From assembly GCA_031422335.1 (NCBI GenBank), contig JANOQW010000022.1, positions 1-64,000 on the forward strand: DNA of 64,000 bases, read 5' to 3'. The position numbers were made by a program, and so were the translations under genes. The notes beneath the pieces were generated by a model. It ran no database searches. It saw only the letters and a list, made by a program, of their open reading frames with translations, and was not told where the DNA came from. This document shows positions 33,339 through 41,894 of this stretch, piece after piece (the stretch's first letter is position 1; each line of letters begins with the position of its first letter). Source of the stretch: Methylotenera_A sp031422335. GTDB taxonomy: Bacteria > Pseudomonadota > Gammaproteobacteria > Burkholderiales > Methylophilaceae.

Positions 33339-34955
33339 TTAGTTAACCAAATAGCCAGGAATATTCGCCTCAACCACTTCATCCATTTGCTCAGACTCTA
33401 AAAACTTCTCGGCATAACGTAAATAGATTTTTTCGCGGATAAATAAATCAAAAATGTCCGGGTCAATGTGGTTATCTAGTCGCATTTTTCCTAAAATCGT
33501 TAAGGTTTCAGACAGTGTTTTGGCTTTTTTGTAAGGTCTATCTTTTGAAGTCAGCGCCTCAAATATGTCGGCGATGCCCATCATGCGCGCGGGTATCGAC
33601 ATCTGTTCCCGCGTTAGCCCTTTTGGGTAACCTTTGCCATCCATGCGCTCGTGATGGCCGCCTGCATATTCAGGCACGCGGCGCAGCTCTTTCGGGTAAG
33701 GCAGCGCCTCCAGCATATTAATCGTCACTACAATGTGGTTATTAATCACGGTGCGCTCTTCTGGCGTTAAGGTGCCGCGCTCAATCGTCAGGTTATACAC
33801 TTCGTTCTCGGTTAAAAATTTAACCGATTGGCCAGAATCGTTTTTGTACTCATATTTGGCAATGTCTTTCACGCGCTGTATATCTTCTGGCTTCATAAAC
33901 TCGGTGCCAAAATTGACCTTGCGAATAAAGTTTTTATCGTCATCCAACTGTTTTTTAATCACATTAACATCATGCGTAATCTGCTTAATATTGGCAGGCT
34001 TGCCGCTCAGAAGCGCCTTGTGCAAATAAGTATTTTCGCGCTGAGTTTTAATCAACTCAAAGCGGTGATCTACCAGATGAATACGATCAAATATCGTTTC
34101 CAATTTAGTCGCTTTATCCATCACCGATTCTGGCGTCGTCACTTTGCCACAATCGTGCAGCCAAGCCGCGATATTCAGCTCGTAAATTTCTTTTTCGCTC
34201 ATGGTAAAATCTTTAAGCGCACCTTCATTTGTTGCAATCGCCGCCTTAGCTAACATCATCGTCAGCTCTGGTACGCGTTGGCAATGGCCGCCCGTGTAGG
34301 GTGATTTCTCATCAATCGCATCGGCGATGAGCTTAATAAAAGATTCGAATAAATGCTTTAAGCCTGCAATTAAATTATGATTAGTTAGCGCCACTGCTGC
34401 TTGTGAGGCCAGTGATTCGACTAGCCTTTGGTGTGAGTCAGAAAAAGCGATAATTTGCTTGGTATTAGGGTCAATCGCGTTAATCAGTTGCAAAATGCCA
34501 ATAATCTCATTTTCGTGGCTTTTCATTGGCACCGTTAAAAATGATTTTGAGCGATAGCCGGTTTTTTCATCAAACTTACGCGTACCAGAAAAATCAAACC
34601 CTTCGGTTAAATAGGCATCAGCAATATTCACCGTTTTAGCGTTGACCACGCTGTAAGCCGCTACCATATTGGTGTTTGGAGTACCGTTTTCTAGGTAAAT
34701 GGGCAGCGGTGGAAAAGTAATTTCTTTGCCAGTGGTGCCCCCCATGGCAATACCTAAGCTTTGCGTGCGCATAATCTCAAACTTTAGCTTGTTGTCTTCC
34801 GTCACCAAATACAAGGTACCGCCATCAGCATTGGTCAGCTCTTTTGCACCCAGCAGGATAACTTCCAACAATCGCTTATTATCATGCTCAGCAGATAGCG
34901 CAACGCCGATGCTATTAAGACGATCAAGCTGATTTAATAAGGCTAAAGCGGCCAT
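33339..34955 (-). CDS. GAF / HD-GYP cyclic-di-GMP phosphodiesterase
   Basis: A 538-residue protein. A GAF domain (about 20-190) is followed by an HD-GYP domain (about 220-520) with the metal-binding HD in NIAAWLHDCGKVTTPE and the HD-GYP signature GGHHERMDGKGYPKGLT. The domain is interrupted by an unusually long insert between the HD and HHERM motifs (about residues 285-390). HD-GYP proteins hydrolyse c-di-GMP to pGpG or GMP. It is the last gene of a PP2C-FHA-HD-GYP set, suggesting phosphorylation-dependent control of c-di-GMP turnover (inference). Confidence 0.93.
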   Translation of the reverse strand: MAALALLNQLDRLNSIGVALSAEHDNKRLLEVILLGAKELTNADGGTLYLVTEDNKLKFEIMRTQSLGIAMGGTTGKEITFPPLPIYLENGTPNTNMVAAYSVVNAKTVNIADAYLTEGFDFSGTRKFDEKTGYRSKSFLTVPMKSHENEIIGILQLINAIDPNTKQIIAFSDSHQRLVESLASQAAVALTNHNLIAGLKHLFESFIKLIADAIDEKSPYTGGHCQRVPELTMMLAKAAIATNEGALKDFTMSEKEIYELNIAAWLHDCGKVTTPESVMDKATKLETIFDRIHLVDHRFELIKTQRENTYLHKALLSGKPANIKQITHDVNVIKKQLDDDKNFIRKVNFGTEFMKPEDIQRVKDIAKYEYKNDSGQSVKFLTENEVYNLTIERGTLTPEERTVINNHIVVTINMLEALPYPKELRRVPEYAGGHHERMDGKGYPKGLTREQMSIPARMMGIADIFEALTSKDRPYKKAKTLSETLTILGKMRLDNHIDPDIFDLFIREKIYLRYAEKFLESEQMDEVVEANIPGYLVN

Positions 34956-34970
34956 GCAATTAACAACACA

Positions 34971-35768
34971 TTACGCTAGAAAAAATTCCATCTTAACGCC
35001 CGCAATATCAATCACATCGTGGTCATTGAGCGCATGTGCTTGCAGGCCAATTTTTTGGCCATTGATAAATGGCACATTTTCACCTTCGACATGCGTAATA
35101 AAATAGCCATTAGGCCGCTTAGTAATCACCGCCACTTGGGCACCTGGTTTGCCCAGAGTAGTTAAAGCTTTATTTAACATCAGCTCACGGCCAGAATTAG
35201 CGCCATTAAGCATCTGCAAACGCGCAATGACGGGAGTATTTTCTGCAGAGGCGGCTTTTGCAGTAACTGACTCACCTTTATCTGCTGGGTCTGCTTTTTC
35301 TAATAGTTCAACTTTATCTATAGGCGCATTAGCAACTTGTGGCTTGATTGATTCTACAATTGGTTCTGACGTCTTTTCATCAGTTTTTTCAGTAGCCTCA
35401 CCCGCTACCAGGCTAAGCTTGGCAGGTCGCATCACCACCGTGCTTTCAAAGCCAGCATGATTGGCAGGTAATTTAGCTTGGGCTGCATTAATATAGAGTA
35501 GTTGATATTTGCCAAATTCAATCACATCGTTGTGATGCAGCACATGCTTTTTGATGAGCTTAGTGTTCACCAATGTGCCGTTGGTGCTGTTCATGTCTTC
35601 TAAAAAGGAATCATTACCAATGGTAGTAATTGCCGCATGCTCACCGCTCACCGCTAGATTATCGATATGAATATCATTGGCGGGACGACGGCCAATGGTC
35701 ATGCGTTCTTTGTTTAACTCAAACTCACCTAGCGAGTTGCCTTCTAACGAAAATTGTAACTTTGCCAT
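34971..35768 (-). CDS. FHA domain protein
   Basis: A 265-residue protein with an N-terminal FHA domain. Residues about 23-75 hold GRRPANDIHIDNLAVSGEHAAI and LEDMNSTNGTLVN, with the conserved phosphothreonine-binding G-R, S-x-x-H and N-G residues. A Lys/Glu/Ala-rich linker (about 105-180) leads to a second FHA-like unit (about 185-265) that lacks the S-x-x-H motif but keeps N-G (INGQKIG). It lies between a PP2C phosphatase and an HD-GYP gene. FHA domains bind phosphothreonine, but no Ser/Thr kinase is in this window. Confidence 0.9.
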   Translation of the reverse strand: MAKLQFSLEGNSLGEFELNKERMTIGRRPANDIHIDNLAVSGEHAAITTIGNDSFLEDMNSTNGTLVNTKLIKKHVLHHNDVIEFGKYQLLYINAAQAKLPANHAGFESTVVMRPAKLSLVAGEATEKTDEKTSEPIVESIKPQVANAPIDKVELLEKADPADKGESVTAKAASAENTPVIARLQMLNGANSGRELMLNKALTTLGKPGAQVAVITKRPNGYFITHVEGENVPFINGQKIGLQAHALNDHDVIDIAGVKMEFFLA

Positions 35769-35814
35769 AATTTACCTTAACCCATCATTGAACATTAAAA
35801 GTACTTTCTGATAA

Positions 35815-36645
35815 TTATTGTTTACTTTTAATCAGTTTTTTTACCCAACTGTTTTCAGTTTTAAATGGTTTTTCTATTGTTGCTATCACCACTGAAATAT
35901 TATCTAAACCGCCATATTCATTGGCTTTTTCTACCAACTTTTCAGCTGCGGCTTCTATATCGTCTGCTTGCTCTCGCAAAATTTGTACAATTTCTGCATC
36001 ACTCAACAAATCAGATAAACCATCTGAGCACAGCAAGTATTTATCACCAAGCTCTACTGCGAGTTCTTGCAATTCTAGCTCAACCATTGGGTCTATGCCC
36101 AATGCGCGTGTGACTAAATTTTTATTTCTAGCAATTTTTGCCTGTGCTGTTGTAATTAAACCCGCATTAATCTGTTCCTGCACCAGCGAGTGGTCTTCTG
36201 TAATCTGTTCAAACGCTTCCGCACGCAATCTATACATGCGCGAATCACCAATGTGCCCAACGACTAGTTTATTATCTGTAAACACGCCCACAACCAAAGT
36301 GGTGCCCATGCCTGAACACTCCGGCTGCAGCTGCGCAATTTGGTAAATAGCAGCATTGGTTTTTTCTACTGCGTTAATTAGCATATTCGATGCTGGCAGC
36401 AAATCAGGCTCGGTTTTAAACAGCCGCGAGGTGCTTTGCATGGCTTCAGTCATTTCTGATGCAATCATCAATACGGCAATCTGGCTGGCCACTTCGCCCG
36501 CCTTATAGCCTCCCATACCATCGGCTAGCAACACTAAGCCTATCGACAGGTCGCTGGCAACGGCATCTTCATTATGCTCACGCAGCATACCCACATGGCT
36601 CATACGCACAACTTTAATGGCTTTACTTACATTCATTGTCGCCAT
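35815..36645 (-). CDS. PP2C-type serine/threonine phosphatase
   Basis: A 276-residue phosphatase. The family motifs are in order: MSHVGMLREHNEDAV, LLADGMGGYKAGEVAS, GMGTTLVVGVF, VGHIGDSRMYRLR, TEDHSLVQEQI, LLCSDGLSDLLSD and GGLDNISVVIATI, giving all metal-binding aspartates. It probably removes phosphates from Ser/Thr residues on partners read by the FHA protein encoded next. The kinase may be elsewhere in the genome. Confidence 0.94.
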   Translation of the reverse strand: MATMNVSKAIKVVRMSHVGMLREHNEDAVASDLSIGLVLLADGMGGYKAGEVASQIAVLMIASEMTEAMQSTSRLFKTEPDLLPASNMLINAVEKTNAAIYQIAQLQPECSGMGTTLVVGVFTDNKLVVGHIGDSRMYRLRAEAFEQITEDHSLVQEQINAGLITTAQAKIARNKNLVTRALGIDPMVELELQELAVELGDKYLLCSDGLSDLLSDAEIVQILREQADDIEAAAEKLVEKANEYGGLDNISVVIATIEKPFKTENSWVKKLIKSKQ

Positions 36646-36701
36646 CCCACATTTTTAATAATGGCGCTTTAAACTAAAACTCTTGCGCCAAACTTCAACC
36701 A

Positions 36702-37199
36702 CTAAACTCTTCTAGTAAACTCTTGTGGCCGCGCGCCAGCCGCCACTTTATCTAATACGCCATTAATGTACTTATGGCCATCGACACCGCCGTAAAGTTT
36801 TGCCAACTCCACACCTTCGTTAATCGCTACCCGATAAGGAATACTCATATCAAACATCAGCTCGAACGATGAAATACGCAAAATTGCGTGCTCGACCGGG
36901 CTTAGCTCTTCGATTTTTCTATCAATAAAAATTGAAATTTGACTGTCTAGTTCGCTGATTTTCCCTGTAACGCCTTCAAGCAAAGCTTTAAAATAAGCTT
37001 CGTCAGCTTTAATATATTCGGGATCTTCTTTTGCGTCAGCAACAATCTGCTTCAACTCTGAAGCATTAATCATGCCACGATAAACGGCCTTCAACACGAG
37101 CTCACGCGATTTACGCCTATTTTGACTGAGCTTAGGTTTTTTAACGATTTTAACTTCGGTTTTTGCATCAGCCACGTTGTTGGCTCCTGTCGTAATCAT
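36702..37199 (-). CDS. nusB: Transcription antitermination factor NusB
   Basis: A 165-residue RNA-binding protein of the rRNA antitermination complex. It contains KSRELVLKAVYRGMINASEL, EHAILRISSFELMFDMSIPYRVAINEGVELAKLYGG and KYINGVLDKVAA, all typical. An N-terminal Lys-rich extension of about 28 residues precedes the fold. The start overlaps ribH by four bases (ATGA), the usual ribH-nusB coupling. Confidence 0.96.
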   Translation of the reverse strand: MITTGANNVADAKTEVKIVKKPKLSQNRRKSRELVLKAVYRGMINASELKQIVADAKEDPEYIKADEAYFKALLEGVTGKISELDSQISIFIDRKIEELSPVEHAILRISSFELMFDMSIPYRVAINEGVELAKLYGGVDGHKYINGVLDKVAAGARPQEFTRRV

Positions 37200-37657
37200 A
37201 ACGCGCGTACCAAGTTGGCCATTTCAATCGCCACTTGCGCTGCTTCGGCACCTTTAACCAACACGCGCGCTAGCGCTTGCTCGTCATCTTCAGTGGTAAG
37301 CACCGCATTGGCTACTGGCACACCTGTATTCAACTGAACCTCTGAAATGCCGCGTGCAGACTCGTTTGCCACCACTTCAAAGTGATAGGTTTCACCGCGA
37401 ATAATCGCACCTAGCGCAATCAGTGCGTCATACTTTTCGCTCAATGCCATGTGTTGCAAAATAAGTGGCGTTTCCAATGCGCCAGGCACGGTGGCAATGC
37501 GAATATCGGCTGCTTTTACGCCCAGCCTCATCAGCTCTGCATAACATGCTGACAGCAAACCATCGCAAATATCAGCATTAAAGCGCGACTGCACAATACC
37601 GATTTTTTTGCCTACCCCATTTAAATTAATGTCTATTTTGTTCACTGTTTCACTCAA
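37196..37657 (-). CDS. ribH: 6,7-dimethyl-8-ribityllumazine synthase
   Basis: A 153-residue enzyme condensing 3,4-dihydroxy-2-butanone 4-phosphate with the ribityl-pyrimidine, the penultimate step of riboflavin synthesis. Motifs GIVQSRFNADICDGLL, VPGALETPL, ALGAIIRGETYHFEVV and GVPVANAVLTTEDDEQA are diagnostic. No ribB or ribA lies upstream in the window; the next gene upstream is a transporter on the same strand, and no FMN riboswitch is visible ahead of the gene. Confidence 0.97.
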   Translation of the reverse strand: MSETVNKIDINLNGVGKKIGIVQSRFNADICDGLLSACYAELMRLGVKAADIRIATVPGALETPLILQHMALSEKYDALIALGAIIRGETYHFEVVANESARGISEVQLNTGVPVANAVLTTEDDEQALARVLVKGAEAAQVAIEMANLVRAL

Positions 37658-37733
37658 TGCTTTCTCGATAAGTGCTAAAAAATGCTATTTTACCTGATTA
37701 ACACTGACACTAATTGTCAATATGAATAGGCTG

Positions 37734-39419
37734 TTAACTAAATAAGGCCCAAGCCTTTTGCACCGTGCTCCACACACCATAACTAATGGGGATAAGTACT
37801 GCTAGCCAAGCCAATTTAACCAACAAACCATGCTGTTGTTCGCCGCTTGCCACAACACTCGCTTGCACTTGATTTTGCAAAGATTTTTCATGACCAATTT
37901 TTTGCACCTCCGCCAACTCTGCATCGCTCATAAAATATTTATCTGCCACCGGCTTTACCAACATATTAGCAATAAAACCCACCACCATTAAGCCTGCCAG
38001 CACCACAAATATCGGTGCATATACTTGGTCAAACGGAATACCTTTTTCTAAGCGCGTATCGTGCATATAGTTCACCACCACAGGCCCTAAAATGCCAGCG
38101 GTGGACCATGCTGTGAGCAAGCGACCATGAATAGCGCCGACAAATTGGGTGCCAAACATATCGGCCAAATAGGCAGGAATGGTGGCAAAACCGCCGCCAT
38201 ACATAGAGGCAATCACACAAAAGCTTGCCACAAATAATGCTAAAGATTTTAAGCCTGCCATATAAGTCGCTGTGCAATACATGATAGCGCCTAACACAAA
38301 GAAAATAAAATAGGTGCGTTTGCGCCCTAGCTTATCCGATGAGCTTGCCCAGCCAATACGGCCAAAAATATTGAATAGTGAAATCAGGCCCACAAATCCA
38401 GCGCCCACTGCGGCGGCGGCGGCAGTCATGGCTTCATCTTTTTTAATATCGGCAAAACCTAGACTCTGCCCATCTGCTCCAGCTTGCCCAATTAGCGCGC
38501 CGCCAAAGGTTTCTTGCAGCATCGGCGCTGCCGCGCCAATGATGCCAATACCGGCAGAAACATTCATGCACAACACAATCCATAAAAGCCAAAATTGCGG
38601 CGTTTTATGGGCGTTTTTTAAATGCACATGGCGCGTAGCAATCATGCTATTTTGGGCTGCTGCAGGCGGTGTCCAATTGGCAGGTTTCCAGCCTACTGGT
38701 GGAACTCTATAGCCTAAAGCACCGCACAACATAAACACGGCATAAATCACCGCTAATACCACAAAGGCTTGCCAAACACCGACGTTGCCAGGCGTTGCAA
38801 AAGTGCCCATCAACTTGGTTGCTAGCGGCGAACCTATCATGGCGCCGCCACCAAAGCCCATAATCGCCATGCCTGTGGCCATGCCGCGCCTATCGGGAAA
38901 CCACTTAATCAATGTAGAAACGGGTGAAATATAACCTAAACCTAGCCCGATGCCGCCAAGCACCCCACTGCCCAACCACATCAGCCACAGTTGATGCGCA
39001 TACACACCATAAGCGGAAATAAGTAGCCCACCGCACCAACACAACATAGACACCAAGCCAGCTTTACGCGGGCCTTCGCGCTCTAACCAACCGCCCCACA
39101 AAGCTGCTGAGCAGCCGAGCAATACAAAAAATAGCGTGTACATCCAACCCAAATCAAACTGTGTCCAATTGCAATCAGTGGCAGTCAGTGCGCGCGCAGT
39201 ACCCGCTAATTTATCGCCAAATGTCGTCGCGCCTGCTGCACAAGCAGCTAGTGGTTTACCATCCTCGCCCATCAGCGCGTTGCCCAGTGGTTTCCAAAAC
39301 ACGCTAAAACCATACGCCATACCAATCGACAAGTGAATCGCCAACGCGGCGGGCGGCACCAACCAGCGATTAAAATTGGGCTTTGCGGTAATGTATTCTT
39401 TTGATAAAAAACTGGCCAT
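37734..39419 (-). CDS. MFS transporter of the oxalate/formate antiporter (OFA) family
   Basis: A 561-residue transporter with about 12-14 transmembrane segments. It starts with an OFA-type RWLVPPAALAIHLSIGMAYGFSVFW, followed by LGWMYTLFFVLLGCSAALWG, GMATGMAIMGFGGGAMIG and ASSDKLGRKRTYFIFFVLGA. A long loop after the first helix (about 45-85) and another between the sixth and seventh contains TPPAAAQNS. The substrate could be a small carboxylate; the sequence does not say which. It is not closely linked with pathway genes. Confidence 0.88.
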   Translation of the reverse strand: MASFLSKEYITAKPNFNRWLVPPAALAIHLSIGMAYGFSVFWKPLGNALMGEDGKPLAACAAGATTFGDKLAGTARALTATDCNWTQFDLGWMYTLFFVLLGCSAALWGGWLEREGPRKAGLVSMLCWCGGLLISAYGVYAHQLWLMWLGSGVLGGIGLGLGYISPVSTLIKWFPDRRGMATGMAIMGFGGGAMIGSPLATKLMGTFATPGNVGVWQAFVVLAVIYAVFMLCGALGYRVPPVGWKPANWTPPAAAQNSMIATRHVHLKNAHKTPQFWLLWIVLCMNVSAGIGIIGAAAPMLQETFGGALIGQAGADGQSLGFADIKKDEAMTAAAAAVGAGFVGLISLFNIFGRIGWASSSDKLGRKRTYFIFFVLGAIMYCTATYMAGLKSLALFVASFCVIASMYGGGFATIPAYLADMFGTQFVGAIHGRLLTAWSTAGILGPVVVNYMHDTRLEKGIPFDQVYAPIFVVLAGLMVVGFIANMLVKPVADKYFMSDAELAEVQKIGHEKSLQNQVQASVVASGEQQHGLLVKLAWLAVLIPISYGVWSTVQKAWALFS

Positions 39420-39578
39420 GCTTACTCCAATAAGTGATTAATTTTTATAGAATGTATGCTTTATAGCATAGTGTTATAAAAAGTGAAAAATGGCAATTGT
39501 AAGCCTACAAAAATGCATCACAAAATCTTAAGGTCGCCTTAACTTTTAATCCTTGCGTACAAGTTGGCAATTGCGTTA

Positions 39579-39618
39579 TTGTCATAAAAAAGTAGGTAAT
39601 TTGTCATCAATATGTCAT
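39579..39618 (+). promoter_or_regulatory. Pho box upstream of phoB
   Basis: Three TGTCAT repeats begin at 39580, 39602 and 39613. The last two are exactly 11 bases apart (TGTCATCAATATGTCAT), the spacing of PhoB half-sites; the first is 22 bases, or two turns, upstream. This is a textbook site for PhoB autoregulation of phoB. Confidence 0.85.
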
Positions 39619-39683
39619 ATTAAAGCCACAAAATTCGCATATGTTAAAACTTATAAATTTAGATTAAATGAACGAGTACAACT

Positions 39684-40379
39684 ATGCCAGCTAACATTTT
39701 AGTGATTGAAGACGAGCCAGCTATTCAGGAATTGCTGGCCTTAAATATTACCCAAGCAGGCCACAACGCGCTGCGTGCACTCAGTGTAGAGCATGCGCAG
39801 GAGCTACTACGAAATACCTTACCAGACCTGATTTTGCTAGATTGGATGTTACCTGGCATGAGTGGCATTGAATATGCACGCCGTTTAAAATCGGACGCGC
39901 TGACCAAGGCTATTCCTATTATTATGCTGACCGCGCGTGGTGACGAATACGACAAAGTACGCGGCCTAGAGGTAGGTGCTGATGATTATGTGACCAAGCC
40001 ATTTAGCCCGCGCGAGTTAAATGCCAGAATCAAAGCAGTGCTGCGCCGACGCGCACCACAAATGACCGATGATCCTATTGAGATTATGGGATTGTTGCTA
40101 GACCCAAGCACCCACCGAGTTGCAGGAAACGGCGCTAATATTGACTTGGGGCCAACAGAATTTAGATTGTTGCACTTTTTTATGAGCAACGCCGAGCGCG
40201 TACACACGCGTAGCCAGTTGCTGGATAAAGTATGGGGCGACCGCGTGTTTGTAGAAGACCGCACGGTAGATGTGCATATTCGCCGCTTGCGCAATGCGCT
40301 GGCGGTGTCTCACCACCAAGATTTAATTCAAACCGTACGCGGTTCTGGTTATCGCTTGTCTGCCATTAAAGAAAGCTAA
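39684..40379 (+). CDS. phoB: Phosphate regulon response regulator PhoB
   Basis: A 231-residue OmpR-family regulator. The receiver domain has IEDEPAIQEL, the phosphoacceptor aspartate in DLILLDWMLPGMSG (about residue 53) and the conserved lysine in DDYVTKPFSPRE. The C-terminal winged helix has LGPTEFRLLHFFMSN and VFVEDRTVDVHIRRLRNAL. It sits 66 bases after a strong Pho box and 171 bases before phoR. A hairpin in the gap may lower phoR expression. Confidence 0.97.
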   Translation: MPANILVIEDEPAIQELLALNITQAGHNALRALSVEHAQELLRNTLPDLILLDWMLPGMSGIEYARRLKSDALTKAIPIIMLTARGDEYDKVRGLEVGADDYVTKPFSPRELNARIKAVLRRRAPQMTDDPIEIMGLLLDPSTHRVAGNGANIDLGPTEFRLLHFFMSNAERVHTRSQLLDKVWGDRVFVEDRTVDVHIRRLRNALAVSHHQDLIQTVRGSGYRLSAIKES

Positions 40380-40453
40380 TCCCTTAACTCTCAAACCCGC
40401 AAGGGGCTTCCCCACAGAATATACGCGCTACCACCGCAAAGGCTGTCCCCGCA

Positions 40454-40479
40454 GAATAACCAGCTAAAGCTGGTTATTC
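40454..40479 (+). other. Perfect 12-bp hairpin between phoB and phoR
   Basis: GAATAACCAGCT and AGCTGGTTATTC form a 12-base inverted repeat with a two-base centre, but no T-run follows, so it is not a standard terminator. It could stabilise the 3' end of the phoB transcript, attenuate phoR, or bind a dimeric protein. Confidence 0.7.
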
Positions 40480-40550
40480 CTGCATGAAAGCGCATTATTC
40501 TGAGTGAAACCTCGTTATAATAAGGCCAAGTTTAATTCAAAGCCCAACTT

Positions 40551-41894
40551 GTGCCTGACATTCGCTTAAAAGCCTTTTTTTTTGTTATTGCGCTCAGCGC
40601 CATTTGTTTATTTTTGTGGCTCATTTTCAGTGCAACTATTGCATTAAGCGCTTTTTCTATCGGTTTATTGTTTTACCTCGGCGGCCACGTCAACTGGCTG
40701 CATCAGCTGCATGTGTGGTTTAAAAAACCTGAACTCAAACATATCCCAGAGGGCTCAGGCGTTTGGGAAGATGTATTTAGCAGCTTATTGCAATACGAAC
40801 GTAATAATATTACCAACCAAACGCAGCTTAGCTCGGCCTTAGAGCGCTTTAACCTGACAGCAAACGCCATCCCAGATGGTTTGGTGATTTTGGGTGCCAG
40901 CAACGAGATTGAATGGTGCACGCCGCGCGCCGAAAGCCAACTTGGCTTAAATTTTAGCACTGATAAAAATCTACCCATTGTTAATTTAGTGCGCGACAGC
41001 CATTTTATTGCTTATCTTTACAATGCCGATTTTAGCGAACCGTTTAAGCTTAAATCTTGGCAAAATCCAGAAATAGCGTTTGAAATTCAACTGATTGCGT
41101 TTGGCGCCAGTCAAAAATTACTGATTTGTCGCGACACCACGCAATTAGAAAAAGTGGAAATTATGCGCCGTGATTTTATTGCCAATGTATCGCACGAGTT
41201 GCGCACGCCTTTAACCGTCGTTGGCGGTTTTTTAGAAACGCTGGGCGACATGCAAGGCGCTGTGCCCGATGCCATTAAAAGTTATTTTGGCATGATGCAA
41301 GAGCAAACCAACCGCATGCGCCGCATTATTGAAGATTTGCTGACGCTGTCAAAAATTGAAAGCAATATCGAAGAGCCTGACAATACTGAAATTGACATGC
41401 CAAGTTTGCTCAAACAAATTCAAAAAGATGCACTGGGTTTAAGCCAAGGTTTGTACAAAACCAAGCATGCGATTGAGTTAGAGCTTGACCAAACGCTAAA
41501 TATTACTGGTGCGCAAAGCGAGCTACAAAGTGCGCTTAGCAATCTAGTCAGCAATGCGGTGCGCTACACAGCGCCAAAAAATATAAAAAATGGTGGGGAA
41601 ATTTTTATTCGCTGGAAAATGCAAGGCGAACATGCGGTATTTACCGTGCGCGACACGGGCATTGGCATCGAAGCGCAGCATATTGAGCGGCTGACCGAAC
41701 GCTTTTATCGGGTGGATCGTGGCCGCAGCCGCGAGACGGGCGGCACTGGCTTAGGGCTTTCTATTGTTAAGCACATTCTAATTCGTCACCAAGCCAAGCT
41801 AGAAATTAGCAGCGAAATTGGCGTCGGCAGTACCTTTAGTGTCATTTTTCCTAAAGCTAGAATCATTCAAACACCGCAGTTAAAACAAGCATGA
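40551..41894 (+). CDS. phoR: Phosphate regulon sensor histidine kinase PhoR
   Basis: A 447-residue kinase with two N-terminal membrane helices (about residues 8-48), a short PAS-like domain (about 100-200), and a kinase core. The phosphorylated histidine (about residue 215) lies in RRDFIANVSHELRTPLT. The ATP-binding domain has the N box NLVSNAVRYTAPK, G1 VFTVRDTGIGIE and G2 GGTGLGLSIVKHI. The start codon is GTG at 40551. It overlaps the following lipoprotein gene by four bases. Confidence 0.97.
   Translation: MPDIRLKAFFFVIALSAICLFLWLIFSATIALSAFSIGLLFYLGGHVNWLHQLHVWFKKPELKHIPEGSGVWEDVFSSLLQYERNNITNQTQLSSALERFNLTANAIPDGLVILGASNEIEWCTPRAESQLGLNFSTDKNLPIVNLVRDSHFIAYLYNADFSEPFKLKSWQNPEIAFEIQLIAFGASQKLLICRDTTQLEKVEIMRRDFIANVSHELRTPLTVVGGFLETLGDMQGAVPDAIKSYFGMMQEQTNRMRRIIEDLLTLSKIESNIEEPDNTEIDMPSLLKQIQKDALGLSQGLYKTKHAIELELDQTLNITGAQSELQSALSNLVSNAVRYTAPKNIKNGGEIFIRWKMQGEHAVFTVRDTGIGIEAQHIERLTERFYRVDRGRSRETGGTGLGLSIVKHILIRHQAKLEISSEIGVGSTFSVIFPKARIIQTPQLKQA

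Noticed and set aside
33630..33665. CCATCCATGCGCTCGTGATGG resembles the core of the palindromic element
   Set aside because: It encodes HHERMDGKGYP, the invariant HD-GYP motif, so the match follows from protein conservation.
37658..37733. FMN riboswitch ahead of ribH
   Set aside because: The gap is short and AT-rich, without the conserved RFN stems.
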